A stretch of 64,000 bases of DNA from Cribrihabitans_A neustonicus (GCF_048820895.1 NZ_JBMERQ010000011.1:1-64000), one strand, 5' to 3'. Positions 36,354 through 46,187 are shown, counted from the stretch's first letter. Made by a program: numbers and translations. The notes: generated from the letters alone by a model not told the origin.

Positions 36354-37928
36354 TTACGGCACGGCGGCTTGCGCCAGCGCCTGCAGCCTGTCCCCCATGA
36401 CGCCGGCAATACTGGACCAGCCATAATCCGCCCGCGCCCGCGCCTGGGCCGCCCGGCCCAGGCGGGCGCGCAGCTCCGGATCCTGCAGCAGGCGGGCGAG
36501 CTGACGCTGCAGGTCTGCGCTGTCTCCCTTGGCAAAGATCAGCCCGCTTTCGCCGTCCTGCAAAAGTCCCTGCATCCCGCCCACGGACGACAGCACGATC
36601 GCCTTGCCCGCCGCCATCGCCTCCACCGGTTTCAGCGGCGCCACCATTTCGGTGACCAGGAGCGGGCGGCGGGGGAAGACGCAGATGTCGAACAGATCCA
36701 GCCAGTCCGGCACCTGTTCCGGGGGCACCCGGCCCGGCATCATCAGCCAATCCCCCAGCCCCCGTTCCGCCGCCTCGCGGCGCAGCGCCTGTGTCACCGG
36801 CATGCCGCGCAGCCCGGTGCCATGCTCATCCCCCACCAGCAGCAGCCGGAACCGGTGCCCCGCCGCCTTCAGCGCCGCCGCCGCGGCCACCAGATCCTCC
36901 AGCCCTTCATAGGCCGGGAAGCTCCCGGCATAGCCGATCACCGGCACCCCGTCCGGCAGCCCCAGTTCCGCCGCCAGCCCGCGGCCGCGCCCCTGCGGGC
37001 CAAAGCTCTCCGCGGTGCAGCCGTTCGGCAGAAAAGTGATCCGCTCTGCCGCCACCCCGCGGCGCTCCAGAGCCCCGCGCATCGGCTGCGATAGAGTAAA
37101 GACATGATCCGCCTGCCGCGCCACCTGGGTTTCCAGCCAGCGCTCATAGCGGTATTGCGGCGTGCCCAGAAAGCCCGGCTCCCGGGCGGCCCGGCTCAGC
37201 TCCCAGAAGCCGCGCATGTCATAGACAAGGGGCAGCCCGAGACGCCGGGCCGCGATCAGCGCGGGCAGCGCACAGGCGTGGTTGGAGGCCGCCATCACAA
37301 CCGCCGGGCGCAGGTCCAGGAAGCGCGCCATCAGCGCCTCGGCACTGCCGCGCACATAGGCCGGGTAATTCTGCCAGCTGCCAAACTGCGGCTCCGGGCT
37401 GCGCAGATAGGGCACCCCGGAGATCTCTTCGCTGCGCATGGCGGCCAGCGGCAGTTCCTCCAGCAGCGCCGCCGGATCTTCGTCCCAGGGAAAGCCAGGC
37501 CGGGTCAGGCAATAGAGATCCGCGCCCGCGCAGCGCAGCGCCTGCGCCAGCCGCTGCGAGCGCACCGCATAGCCCGTGGAGAGCCAGGGCAAACTGCTGT
37601 AGAGCACATTGGCCACCCGCCCAGGCACCGGCGCCCAGCCCCGGGGCGGCACCGGCTGCGGCATCCGGGCCAGCGCAAACATCCGCTCCGCCCGCTGCTG
37701 CAGCGCCTTCCGCTCCGGCCCCGGCGGCAGCCGGGCCAGCGCCGCTTCGGCGCAGTCCGGCTCGGCCAGGTCCAGCGCCGCCGCCGCCAGGGTCTGGAGG
37801 CTGTTCTCTGCCTGCGCCTGCGCGAGCGCCCGGCGCAACACCCCACCGGCCTCATATTCGGGCTGCCGGGACGCCAGCCGCCCTGCCGCCGTCACATAGC
37901 CTTGCACCGCCCCCCCGTCTTCCTGCAT
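36354..37928 (-). CDS. Family 4 glycosyltransferase
   Basis: The 524-aa GT-B enzyme has an N-terminal helical region (~100 residues) and markers STGYAVRSQRLAQALRCAGA, LPLVYDMRGFWELSR, LPNGCTAESFGP, FPRRPLLVTEMVAPLKPVEA and AAGKAIVLSS. The chosen ATG at 37928 has GAGGAG 6-7 nt upstream; the longer upstream frame has no support. It is a paralogue of the 19599-21164 product with the same domain plan, so the two probably add the same or similar sugars. It is convergent with the coiled-coil gene and divergent from the next pair. Confidence 0.87.
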   Translation of the reverse strand: MQEDGGAVQGYVTAAGRLASRQPEYEAGGVLRRALAQAQAENSLQTLAAAALDLAEPDCAEAALARLPPGPERKALQQRAERMFALARMPQPVPPRGWAPVPGRVANVLYSSLPWLSTGYAVRSQRLAQALRCAGADLYCLTRPGFPWDEDPAALLEELPLAAMRSEEISGVPYLRSPEPQFGSWQNYPAYVRGSAEALMARFLDLRPAVVMAASNHACALPALIAARRLGLPLVYDMRGFWELSRAAREPGFLGTPQYRYERWLETQVARQADHVFTLSQPMRGALERRGVAAERITFLPNGCTAESFGPQGRGRGLAAELGLPDGVPVIGYAGSFPAYEGLEDLVAAAAALKAAGHRFRLLLVGDEHGTGLRGMPVTQALRREAAERGLGDWLMMPGRVPPEQVPDWLDLFDICVFPRRPLLVTEMVAPLKPVEAMAAGKAIVLSSVGGMQGLLQDGESGLIFAKGDSADLQRQLARLLQDPELRARLGRAAQARARADYGWSSIAGVMGDRLQALAQAAVP

Positions 37929-38051
37929 TGGTCTCTCCTCTCCAGCCATCTCCCGCGCACGCCCTGGGCAGCTGAGCTTTACGCCCTGTTTTCCCGATGG
38001 ACAAACCAAAGCGGAGACGGCACACAAGGCTTCAACTGGAAATAAGCCGGG

Positions 38052-38597
38052 ATGCCAGCGATGACTGACAATGTGGCCACCGGGCCGGACGCAGATTTCA
38101 ACTATGCCCTGCAGCTGCTGCGCAACAGCCAGGCAGAGGGAGAAATCCAGGCGCATACCGAAATCCACCCCGGCATCGCCCTGCATGCCGATCCGGCGCT
38201 GCAGCCGGGCGGTACCTGGCGCTCTCCGGCCGGGCGGCTGCTCGAACTGGAAGCCACCGCCGGCGGCGAGGGCGGCTGGTTCGGGCTGCACATGCGCCTC
38301 GGCGGCTTCAACCTGTCCCAAGCCGGGCTCATCGGCATCGCCTGCCGCGGCACCTCGCCATCGATCGAAGCGGTGCGCGCCTGCATCCGCTCAGGGCGCC
38401 CCGAAGGCGGCTTTGACGATTGCTTCTTTCCCAAGCGCATCCTGACCCATCCAGAGGCGTCCAGCCACCTGGATGCGCTGCAGATCAGCCTGCAGCCGGA
38501 GCTGCCGCCGGAAGCGCCGTGGCGTGAACTGATCCTTTTCCTGCCCCTGCACAGCTTCCGCCTGGACCTGCACGACCTGCGCCTGTTCATCGTATGA
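38052..38597 (+). CDS. Hypothetical beta-rich protein coupled to GT2-sulfotransferase
   Basis: The 181-aa product has alternating hydrophobic strands and no signal or membrane segment; the first ATG (38052) is used here, with a second at 38061. The stretch ALHADPALQPGGTWRSPAG and the closing LFLPLHSFRLDLHDLRLFIV look like a beta-sandwich, such as a carbohydrate-binding module, but I cannot assign a family. Its stop overlaps the next start by 4 bp (ATGA), so it is cotranslated with the glycosyltransferase-sulfotransferase and probably assists it. Confidence 0.65.
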   Translation: MPAMTDNVATGPDADFNYALQLLRNSQAEGEIQAHTEIHPGIALHADPALQPGGTWRSPAGRLLELEATAGGEGGWFGLHMRLGGFNLSQAGLIGIACRGTSPSIEAVRACIRSGRPEGGFDDCFFPKRILTHPEASSHLDALQISLQPELPPEAPWRELILFLPLHSFRLDLHDLRLFIV

Positions 38598-40633
38598 AGC
38601 TGACCGTCATTATCCCTGCGCATAATGACGAGGCTCCCCTGCACCGCCTGCTGCGGCACATCCGCCAGCTGAAGTTCGCCAGCCACATCATCATCGCGGA
38701 CGACGGCTCGGACCCCGCAATCGCCTTCGAGCCGCTCCCCGCCGCCGCCGGCCTGCCGCCGGAGCGGATCACCCTGCTGCGCCAGGACCGCCCGCGCGGC
38801 GCCGGAGCGGCGCGCAACCTGGCGCTTCAGCACGTGGCCACCGAGCATGTCCTGTTCCTTGACGCCGACGATCTGCCGCTGCGCGACCTGCCGGATCTGC
38901 TGAGGGATCTGGAAGCCAGGGACTTCGATTTCTGCATCTTTCAGCATCACGACAGCCGCTGCGGCCCCGAGGGCCGCTGGGGGCAGATGCCTGCCGACCA
39001 GGCGCTGTGGCGTGCCGCCGGCACGGAGACCGGCGCCCTTTCGGACGTGTCCCCTGCCGCGGCTGCCAACCTGTGCCAGACCGCCAATTACCCCTGGAAC
39101 AAGATCTACCGCACCGGCTTCCTGCAGGAACACGGCATCCGCTGCACCGAGATCGCAGTCCACAATGACGTCGAGCTGCATTGGCGCAGCTTTCTCAATG
39201 CCAGGACCATCCTGGCCAGCGACCGGATCGGGGTGATGCACTACGTTGCCCCCGGCCAGGGGCGGCTGACCAACCGCAACGGCCCGGAACGGCTGCAGGT
39301 GTTCACCGCCCTGTCCCGCGTCTCCGCGGAACTCCGCTCCCGCGGAGAACTCAGCGCCTTCGCAGTACCCTTCTACAGTTTCACGACCGGGCTGCTGGGC
39401 TGGATCGGCAGCTTCATCCGGCCGGACCTGCGGCCCGAATTCAGGCGCCAGGCCCAGGCCTTCTTTGCCGGCGAGGTGCCGCCGCCGGTCCGGGCCTATC
39501 TCGCCCAATGTGAAAGCGGCCGCCTGGCCGCCGCGCTGCAGCAGGCCGCGCCAGCTCCGGCATCCGTGCCAGATCTGGCGCCCGCGGTCCGCAGCAGCCC
39601 GCCCGGGCGCCAGATCTGGCTGCATATCGGCCTGCCCAAATGCGGCTCGACAACCATCCAGCGGCACATGGCGTCCGCCGGCAGCGCGCATCAGGCCCAC
39701 GGCGTCTGCTACCCGCAGGCCTGGCGCAGCGCGGACGGCTACCGCAACCACCTGCCGCTGGCAAAGCTGCCGTCAAGGAAGCTGCCGCAAGCCCTGGCAG
39801 ACATCACTGCCGAGGCGCTTGACCGGGAGTGCAGCCGCATTGTGCTGTCCTGCGAGCATTGGGCCAATGCCTTTCCGGGCAGCAACTTGCTGCAGCTCTA
39901 TAAGGCGCTGCGGACACAGCTGCCGGGCTGGCAAGTCCGGATCGCCGCCTATCTCCGCAACCCCTACGACTTCGTGGAATCCTGCTACGCGCAATACATC
40001 CGCGCCGGGCTGTTCCAGATCAGCCGGCACAGGTTCTATGCCGATGGCGCGCCCTCGATCGAAAAATTCCTCGCCTGTTTCGAAGACAGCCGCGGGTTTC
40101 CGCTCTATTCAAACCTGGGCTGGGCGCGCCTGCTGATGGCGCATTTCCCGCCCGAGGTTCTGATGCTGCGCTCCATTGAACCGCAGGACCTCGTGCAGCC
40201 GGACATGCTGGCAGATTTCTGCAGCCTGCTGGACCTGCCGCTCCCGGGCGGCACGGGACGGCGCAACCAAAGGTTCAGCAACCGCAAGCTCGCAGAGCTC
40301 GAATACGTGCAGACCCTGACGGACCAGGACAGCTATGCCCGGCTGCGCCCCCAGCTGCTGGAGCAGGATTTTGCCCGCGGGGCAGAGACCGCCAGCCGCC
40401 GCGGCACCACGCTGCACATCGGCGCAGACACCGCTGCCGCCATCACCCGGCAAATCGAAAGCGAACGCGCGGAGCTGCAGCGGAACTTCTCCACGGCGGT
40501 CAGCGGTCTCTGCGAGATCCGCACCGGCGCCGGGCCGGGGGGCTGGGCCCGCGCCGAGCTGCTGGATGCGGAGGACCGGGCCCAGCTGCGGGCCTTCGTG
40601 GCCTGCAACACACCCCTCAAAGCGGCGCGCTGA
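38594..40633 (+). CDS. Fusion of GT2 glycosyltransferase and sulfotransferase-like domain
   Basis: The 679-aa protein begins with a GT2 domain (residues 1-~230): LTVIIPAHNDEAPLHRL, IADDGSDP, GAGAARNLAL and FLDADDLPL with its DxD. After a linker, residues ~335-560 carry a P-loop like that of PAPS-dependent sulfotransferases: QIWLHIGLPKCGSTTIQRHM (5'-phosphosulfate loop), then IVLSCEHWANAF and RIAAYLRNPYDFVESCYAQY, the usual position of the 3'-phosphate site. One polypeptide could therefore add a sugar and sulfate it. It follows a small coupled gene and overlaps the convergent glf by 17 bp. Two stand-alone sulfotransferase-like genes follow at 41.8-44.2 kb. Sulfation itself is inferred from the loop. 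Confidence 0.8.
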   Translation: MKLTVIIPAHNDEAPLHRLLRHIRQLKFASHIIIADDGSDPAIAFEPLPAAAGLPPERITLLRQDRPRGAGAARNLALQHVATEHVLFLDADDLPLRDLPDLLRDLEARDFDFCIFQHHDSRCGPEGRWGQMPADQALWRAAGTETGALSDVSPAAAANLCQTANYPWNKIYRTGFLQEHGIRCTEIAVHNDVELHWRSFLNARTILASDRIGVMHYVAPGQGRLTNRNGPERLQVFTALSRVSAELRSRGELSAFAVPFYSFTTGLLGWIGSFIRPDLRPEFRRQAQAFFAGEVPPPVRAYLAQCESGRLAAALQQAAPAPASVPDLAPAVRSSPPGRQIWLHIGLPKCGSTTIQRHMASAGSAHQAHGVCYPQAWRSADGYRNHLPLAKLPSRKLPQALADITAEALDRECSRIVLSCEHWANAFPGSNLLQLYKALRTQLPGWQVRIAAYLRNPYDFVESCYAQYIRAGLFQISRHRFYADGAPSIEKFLACFEDSRGFPLYSNLGWARLLMAHFPPEVLMLRSIEPQDLVQPDMLADFCSLLDLPLPGGTGRRNQRFSNRKLAELEYVQTLTDQDSYARLRPQLLEQDFARGAETASRRGTTLHIGADTAAAITRQIESERAELQRNFSTAVSGLCEIRTGAGPGGWARAELLDAEDRAQLRAFVACNTPLKAAR

Positions 40634-41780
40634 AAAACGCGGGCGCCGTCTCGCCCTTCTCCAGGCAGGCGGTGAAGCCGCGCGCCGTGTCCAGCGCCTC
40701 GCGGATGGTCACGTCCATGTCGAGATAGCGGTAGGTCGCCAGGCGGCCGACGAAGGTGACGCCGCGGGTTTCCCCGGCCAGCTTGACGTAATCGGCCAAG
40801 AGCGCCTTCTCCTTCACCTGGCGGATCGGGTAGTAGGGGATGTCGCCGGGCTCGGCGAGGCGGGAGAACTCGCGGTACAAGACCGAGCCCTCGTGCTCTT
40901 CCCACGGCGCGAAATGCTTGTGCTCGGTGATGCGGGTATAGGGCACCTCTTCCTCGCCGTAGTTCATCACCGCGCAGCCCTGGTAGTCGCCCTGATGGGT
41001 GAAGCGCTCGAAATCCAGGGTGCGGTAGCCGAGGCGGCCGAGCTCGTAGCCGAAATAGCCATCCAGCGGCCCGGAATAGAACACGTGGTCATATCCCGCG
41101 CCCATTTCCGGGGTGAATTCCGTCTCCAGCTGCACGGTGATGCCCGGGTGATCGAGGATCTTCTCGATCATCGGCGTGTAGCCGTTCTCCGGCATGCCCT
41201 GGAACTGGTGGAAGAAGTAGTTGTCGTCGTAATTGAAGCGCACCGGCAGCCGCTTCAGGATGCTCGCGGGCAGCTCGGAAGGATGCATGCCCCACTGCTT
41301 GATGGTGTAGCCCTTGAAGAAGGCCTCGTAGAGATCCTTGCCGACAAAGCGCAGCGCCTGCTCTTCGAAGGTCTGCGGATCCTCGATCGAGGTGTCGGCC
41401 TGTTCATTGACGATGAAATCATGCGCCTCTTCCGGGCGCAGGGTCTTGCGGAAGAACTGGTTGATGGTGTGCAGGTTCACCGGCAGCGAGAACACCTCGC
41501 GCTCCCCCGAAAGCCCGCGGGTGGTGGATTTCACCCGGTTCTTGTAGGGCTTGAAGCTCTCGAAGCGGTTCACGTAGTCCCAGACCTCGGCGTCGTCGGT
41601 GTGGAAGATGTGCGGCCCGTAGACATGCACCATCACCCCGGTTTCCGCGTCGCGCTCGGTATGGCAGTTGCCGCCGATGTGGCCGCGCGCGTCCACCACC
41701 GTGACCTGATGCCCCGCCTCGGCCAGATGCCGCCCGATCACCGCGCCGGAAAGCCCGGCCCCCACGCATAGAAAGTTCAT
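40617..41780 (-). CDS. glf: UDP-galactopyranose mutase
   Basis: The 387-aa flavoenzyme interconverts UDP-Galp and UDP-Galf. It has the N-terminal FAD-binding FLCVGAGLSGAVIGRHLAEAG, then GHIGGNCHTERD, VYGPHIFHTDD and TIKQWGMHPSELPASILKRLPVR broken by family-typical Trp/Tyr residues; GPLDGYFGYELGRLGYRTLD and KHFAPWEEHEGSV also match. Length is standard. It is in a run with two sulfotransferase-like genes and a GlfT2-like transferase that would use its product. Its 3' end overlaps the convergent fusion gene by 17 bp. Confidence 0.95.
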   Translation of the reverse strand: MNFLCVGAGLSGAVIGRHLAEAGHQVTVVDARGHIGGNCHTERDAETGVMVHVYGPHIFHTDDAEVWDYVNRFESFKPYKNRVKSTTRGLSGEREVFSLPVNLHTINQFFRKTLRPEEAHDFIVNEQADTSIEDPQTFEEQALRFVGKDLYEAFFKGYTIKQWGMHPSELPASILKRLPVRFNYDDNYFFHQFQGMPENGYTPMIEKILDHPGITVQLETEFTPEMGAGYDHVFYSGPLDGYFGYELGRLGYRTLDFERFTHQGDYQGCAVMNYGEEEVPYTRITEHKHFAPWEEHEGSVLYREFSRLAEPGDIPYYPIRQVKEKALLADYVKLAGETRGVTFVGRLATYRYLDMDVTIREALDTARGFTACLEKGETAPAFFSAPL

Positions 41781-41820
41781 CTGTCTGTTCGTCCTCTTGT
41801 GTCTGGCCTGCCGCCGTCCG

Positions 41821-42909
41821 TCACTCTGCTGCGGCCAGCATGATCCGGGTTTGGCCCGCTTTCTTCATAAAGCCCTTGGGGTCGTCCAGAAGCATGTCGC
41901 TCAGAAGGCCCGCAAATATCTGGAAACTGGCCACGGTGTCTTGGGAGAAGTGATCGCCGGCATTCAGGCTCTGCGCCGCGGCGGTGGTCTTCGACGCGAT
42001 CCTGTCCAATGCATCCGCCATCGGCGTGCCTGCAAAGAACTCCGCGTCCAGAGCTTCGGCATCCTCCCTGTAGCGGCGCGCGATCCCGGCGGCGAGCCGC
42101 TCCGGAATCCGGAACTTCGCTCCGTTCCCGCCCAGGCCGCTGGCCCGCAGGCGCTCGCTCACGGTCCGCCCCATTGCGCTGCGCGCCTCGATGATCTCCG
42201 CGGTCCGGGACAGGTCCCGCGCCTTCAGCCGGGCGGTGAAGGTCTTGTGCGTCTCGCGCAGCAGGGCCAGCTGCGGCAGCGTCAGGGAGGTGTTTGCGGA
42301 GATGCCGCCGGCAATCCGGAAATCCTCGTTCTGCAGCAGGACACGGAAGAAATCGCTGACCGCATCCTCGCGGAACAATTCCTCGCGCACGAAGGGGCGC
42401 AGGGTGAAGCGGCTGCCGAAAACCTCCCGCCATTTCCGGAACCGGGGCAGATACTCGATGGCCCGCTTTTCCGACAGGGTATCGCAGAAATCGGTGAAGG
42501 ACTCCATGGCGCTGCCGAGCTTCACGCGCTCGGAAAACGCCGACACCAGCTTGTCCGGATGCGGCCGCACATAGGCGACCAGGCGGATCCGGTCTTTGAA
42601 GTCCGGCCAGTAGGCCTCGATCGCTTCGGCGAACACCTGGGGATCGACGAATTGGAAATGCTCGGCCGAGATCACCCCGTAGTCCGCATCGCTGCGGCTC
42701 AGCGCGGCGGCGACCCGGCGGAACCTGGTCTCGCGCTGGCCGGCCCGGCGCGCCTGGCTCAGCGTCTTTGCCATGGCGATATGGTTGTTCCTGGTGGGAT
42801 AGCAGATGGATTTGCCCGGCAGCTCATAGGCCTTCTGCACCAGCGCCTTCTGGATCGAGGTGGACCCGGTCTTGGTGTCCCCCAGATGAATGACAAGCTC
42901 GTTGATCAT
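41821..42909 (-). CDS. Sulfotransferase-like protein
   Basis: The 362-aa protein begins with ELVIHLGDTKTGSTSIQKAL, the KTGST form of the PAPS 5'-phosphosulfate-binding loop, and continues with VISAEHF and RLVAYVRPHPDKLVSAFSERV, the expected 3'-phosphate region. The remaining C-terminal half is helical and not recognised. It starts with an ATGA overlap with the stop of the upstream sulfotransferase-like gene, with AGGAG 10 nt before the ATG. Such families in exopolysaccharide loci are thought to sulfate sugars, but some relatives have no proven activity. Confidence 0.75.
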   Translation of the reverse strand: MINELVIHLGDTKTGSTSIQKALVQKAYELPGKSICYPTRNNHIAMAKTLSQARRAGQRETRFRRVAAALSRSDADYGVISAEHFQFVDPQVFAEAIEAYWPDFKDRIRLVAYVRPHPDKLVSAFSERVKLGSAMESFTDFCDTLSEKRAIEYLPRFRKWREVFGSRFTLRPFVREELFREDAVSDFFRVLLQNEDFRIAGGISANTSLTLPQLALLRETHKTFTARLKARDLSRTAEIIEARSAMGRTVSERLRASGLGGNGAKFRIPERLAAGIARRYREDAEALDAEFFAGTPMADALDRIASKTTAAAQSLNAGDHFSQDTVASFQIFAGLLSDMLLDDPKGFMKKAGQTRIMLAAAE

Positions 42910-44180
42910 GCAATCCGTTCTCCTGTGGCGGCCTTGGCGCCGGTTTCCTTCTGCCCGGCCTGCAGCGCGGTGAGGAAAGCGGCGGTTTCCTCCTCCAGCC
43001 CGGCCAGATGACGGCTGCAGATCCTGCTCAGCGCGGCGCGGAAGACCTCCTCTTCCGGCACCGGCTCCGCCTCGCGCACCGCTTCCAGATCCGCAAAGAA
43101 CCCGGTCCGGCCCGCCGTCTCGCCCAGCCAGGCATCAAGCGGGCGGAAGCGCTCCAGCATCCGCTCCCGGTTGGCGGCGCCGAACAGTTCGATGCGGCTG
43201 CTCGGCGGCAGGTCCAGCGCCGGCGTCAGCTCGCGCAGGGCCCGGCGCAGGCGGCCGGACTGCCCGGACGGAAGCGCCGCGTTGCCGCGCCGGGCGATCT
43301 CGTAGACGCCGCGGTGGATGGAGTCGTTCTCCCGCCGCTCCGGCGCCAGCCCGGCGGGCAGCTCGAGCCCGGTCTGGGCGATGAAATCCGCCACCGAGCC
43401 GCCCCCCGCCCGCACGTCGGCGTAATCGCGCAGAACCAGCCGCGCCTTGGGCAGGGTCTTGAGCCAGCCTTCCAGCATCAGCCGGTAGTCGAAGTGGATG
43501 CCCTGCAGATAGCCGTCCAGCCCGTCCTCGCGCAGCGGCGCCACGTCGTGGCCGAATTTCAGCCGCTGGCCGTGCCAGGAGGCCAGGTATTCGTCGATCC
43601 GCCTCAGCGTCGCCACCAGGGTGAATTCGGCGCCCGGGAAATAGCCTGCCAGCTGCTTGATCAGCCGCGGCGCGGCGGCGTTGAAATTGGCAAAGACCTC
43701 CGCTGCCAGGATCACCGTATGCGGCTCTGTAAAGCGGATCTGCTGATGGATGGCATGCACCATCTGCGGCAGCGCGGGCAGGCGCTTGTGGTAGGACGGC
43801 ACACGGCCCCCCGCCCCGGCCGCCAGCATCCGGAAGGCCAGCGCGTTATGCGGCTCGCGGACGTTGATCGGCAGGCTCTCGCCGCCCGGCCCATGGCCGG
43901 CCGCGGCGGCGGCCTGATGCGCCATGCCCTCGAAATCCACGTAAGGATAGAGGATGCCGCTGCGCGCCAGCGCCGCGGCATTGCGCGACAGGTAGTCCTG
44001 CAGCGAGGTCGAGCCCACCTTGTGGTGGCCGATGAACAGGATCACCTGCAGCGGCCGGGACGGCATTGCGCCGGCCGCGGCCGGCGCGGTCTTCGGCAGG
44101 GCGGGTCCGCCAGTCCTGGAGCGCAGGGCGGAGCCCTGTGCCGCGGCGGCGGCCAGGGGGCGGAGCAATCGGCGGATCAT
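42906..44180 (-). CDS. Sulfotransferase-like protein
   Basis: The 424-aa product has a ~45-residue Ala/Arg-rich N-terminal extension and then LQVILFIGHHKVGSTSLQDY, a PAPS-type P-loop with the KVGST core. LAAEVFANF and EFTLVATLRRIDEYLASW correspond to the following conserved strands and 3'-phosphate site. It begins 2 nt after the stop of the GlfT2-like gene and overlaps the next sulfotransferase-like gene by 4 bp, so the order glycosyltransferase - ST - ST - mutase reads as one operon. Acceptor sugar unknown; the similarity in P-loop to its neighbours suggests divergence after duplication. Confidence 0.75.
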   Translation of the reverse strand: MIRRLLRPLAAAAAQGSALRSRTGGPALPKTAPAAAGAMPSRPLQVILFIGHHKVGSTSLQDYLSRNAAALARSGILYPYVDFEGMAHQAAAAAGHGPGGESLPINVREPHNALAFRMLAAGAGGRVPSYHKRLPALPQMVHAIHQQIRFTEPHTVILAAEVFANFNAAAPRLIKQLAGYFPGAEFTLVATLRRIDEYLASWHGQRLKFGHDVAPLREDGLDGYLQGIHFDYRLMLEGWLKTLPKARLVLRDYADVRAGGGSVADFIAQTGLELPAGLAPERRENDSIHRGVYEIARRGNAALPSGQSGRLRRALRELTPALDLPPSSRIELFGAANRERMLERFRPLDAWLGETAGRTGFFADLEAVREAEPVPEEEVFRAALSRICSRHLAGLEEETAAFLTALQAGQKETGAKAATGERIA

Positions 44181-44182
44181 CT

Positions 44183-46024
44183 TCACTCGGCGGCTTCCCG
44201 TTTCATCGTCTTGTCTGCACCCAGGCCCAGCTTGCCCTGCCAATAGGCCTCGCTGGTCAGGCTGCCATAGCGGCCGCGGTAGTCCGCGGCCAGCTGGTCG
44301 TAATTCTTCAGAAAGGCGCGGGCGTTGGCGGCAAACCGCTTCAGCTCGCGCCAGGCGGCGGCTTTGGAGTGGCGCACGGTGTAGAATTTCGTGCGCCCGG
44401 CATCAAGGCAGGTGATCTCCGCCGCGCCCCAGGCATAGCCGATGTGGCTGCGGTTCTGCGCCTCGAGCGTGATCCGGCGGCCGAAGCGGGCAAAGCCCGG
44501 CAGCAGCAGCCCGTTGAGGCTGAGCTTCATCAGGTGCCGCCGCCAGGCCGCGGGCGGGTGGTGGCGCACCGGCGGCAGCGGGGTGTCCGGCGTCAGCGCC
44601 TGCCAGGCCTCGGCCCCGGTCAGCGCCTTGATGCCGGCCCGGCGCTGCGCCATGCCGGCGTGCTCATCAAAAAACTCCGGGCCCTTCATCACGTCCTCGA
44701 CCGCGAGGTTGATCGCGGCAAGCGTATCGTAATGCATCCGCGGCAGGTTGCGCAGGAAGAACCAGGCGGCGATCTTCAGCACCCCCCTGGCGCCCACTTC
44801 CAGCTGCGGCAGGCTGAGGTGGTGCGCCATGTGGCTGCGCAGGTCGAGGTACCAGGTCTGCGGGCTTTCCTTCTCGGTGAAGCTTTCCTGGAAGGACACC
44901 ACCCCGTTGAGGGTGATGATATTGAAATCATTGGCCAGCGAGAAGCTGACATCGTCGCCGCGCACAAAGAACGGGAAGGCCAGATGCTCCGCCTGCGCCA
45001 GCGGGAAGGCGAAATACCACCAGCCGCCGTAGAAATCCTCCGGCACCGGCTGCGCCGCCGCATGCTCCATCGCCATCATCTGGCCCATGTCGCGCAGGTC
45101 GGTGCCCATGTGCAGCGGCTGGCAGCGGGTGAAGAAGCGGGCGCCGTTCTCCCAGATGGCCCAGCGGTGCTGCTCGCTGATCATCGCGCCGGCCACCGCG
45201 GTCCTGGGATCCTTGGCATAGGCCAGCAGCATCCAGGTGCGCTCCAGGCTCTCCATGTGGATCGAAGCGTCGTCATCCATGAACAGGCAGTGCGAGGCGC
45301 CGCGGGCGCGGGCCTCCAGCAGGCCGCGGGTGAAACCGCCGGCGCCGCCCAGGTTCTCGTTCGGGATCACCGTGACGCCCTCCTGCGGCGCCAGCTCCAC
45401 CGACTGGCCGTTGTCGGTGACGATCATCTGCACATGCGGCTTCATCCAGGAGGCCTCGCGGAAGGCGCAGAACCGCTCCACCGTGCGCGCCACCGCCGCC
45501 TCGCGCTTGAAGGTGGTCACCGCCAGCGCCAGCTGCGGCTGGCGGCGCGGCGCGTCCAGCGTCTGCCAGGCGGCCCCGGTCAGCCGCCCCGGCCCCAGAG
45601 CGCGCAGCTCGAAGAACAGCAGCCCGGGCCTGACGTCCGGCGCCAGCACCTGGTCCAGGCTGATCTCCAGCCGCCCGTTTTCTGGGAATTCCACATAGCG
45701 GCTCACCACCCGGTCCCAGGACTGGGTCCGCGGCGCCAGGATCACCGCCAGCTCAAAGGCGCCTTCGCCCTCAAGCTGCAGCGCCAGGCTTTGCAGCCCG
45801 CACTCCCGCTGCCATTTCTCCAGGCTGAACAGGTTGAACCAGGTGCCGAAGGACACATGGCCGCCCGCGGAAAAACGCAGCTCGCGCTGCTCCGGCGACA
45901 CCGCTACCGGCCCATCTGCCCGCAGGTAAAGGTCATGTTCGGTGCAAATGCCGAATTCCGGCCACATCAGTGATTGCAGCGTGGTAAGCTCCGCCGCGCC
46001 TGCCTGTTCCGCCAAAACCGTCAC
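44183..46024 (-). CDS. GlfT2-like galactofuranosyltransferase
   Basis: The 613-aa protein has an N-terminal beta-rich domain (~1-160), a GT-A domain (~165-400) and a helical C-terminus, the order of mycobacterial GlfT2. The catalytic stretch LALAVTTFKREAAVARTVER leads to VTDNGQSVEL, PNENLGGAGGFTRGL and CLFMDDDASIHMESL, where the DDD lies at residues 250-252, close to its position in GlfT2. It starts with GTG, preceded by GGGG ~8 nt upstream. Glf is three genes downstream, providing UDP-Galf, so galactofuranose polymerisation is the best-supported role. Cytoplasmic face of the inner membrane is expected. Confidence 0.88.
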   Translation of the reverse strand: MTVLAEQAGAAELTTLQSLMWPEFGICTEHDLYLRADGPVAVSPEQRELRFSAGGHVSFGTWFNLFSLEKWQRECGLQSLALQLEGEGAFELAVILAPRTQSWDRVVSRYVEFPENGRLEISLDQVLAPDVRPGLLFFELRALGPGRLTGAAWQTLDAPRRQPQLALAVTTFKREAAVARTVERFCAFREASWMKPHVQMIVTDNGQSVELAPQEGVTVIPNENLGGAGGFTRGLLEARARGASHCLFMDDDASIHMESLERTWMLLAYAKDPRTAVAGAMISEQHRWAIWENGARFFTRCQPLHMGTDLRDMGQMMAMEHAAAQPVPEDFYGGWWYFAFPLAQAEHLAFPFFVRGDDVSFSLANDFNIITLNGVVSFQESFTEKESPQTWYLDLRSHMAHHLSLPQLEVGARGVLKIAAWFFLRNLPRMHYDTLAAINLAVEDVMKGPEFFDEHAGMAQRRAGIKALTGAEAWQALTPDTPLPPVRHHPPAAWRRHLMKLSLNGLLLPGFARFGRRITLEAQNRSHIGYAWGAAEITCLDAGRTKFYTVRHSKAAAWRELKRFAANARAFLKNYDQLAADYRGRYGSLTSEAYWQGKLGLGADKTMKREAAE

Positions 46025-46187
46025 GCCCTACCCCATCAACTATTCCGGACTGCAGGCTGCATACTGGAGCCGGGCCGGAAAATAAATTGCTCATTGCCGC
46101 TCTGCGGCGGATTTGCCGCCTCTGTGCCGTTCCGGGCCGCGGTATGCCCATTGCGGCAGCGCTTCCTTCCGGCCTTCCCCCGCAGAA

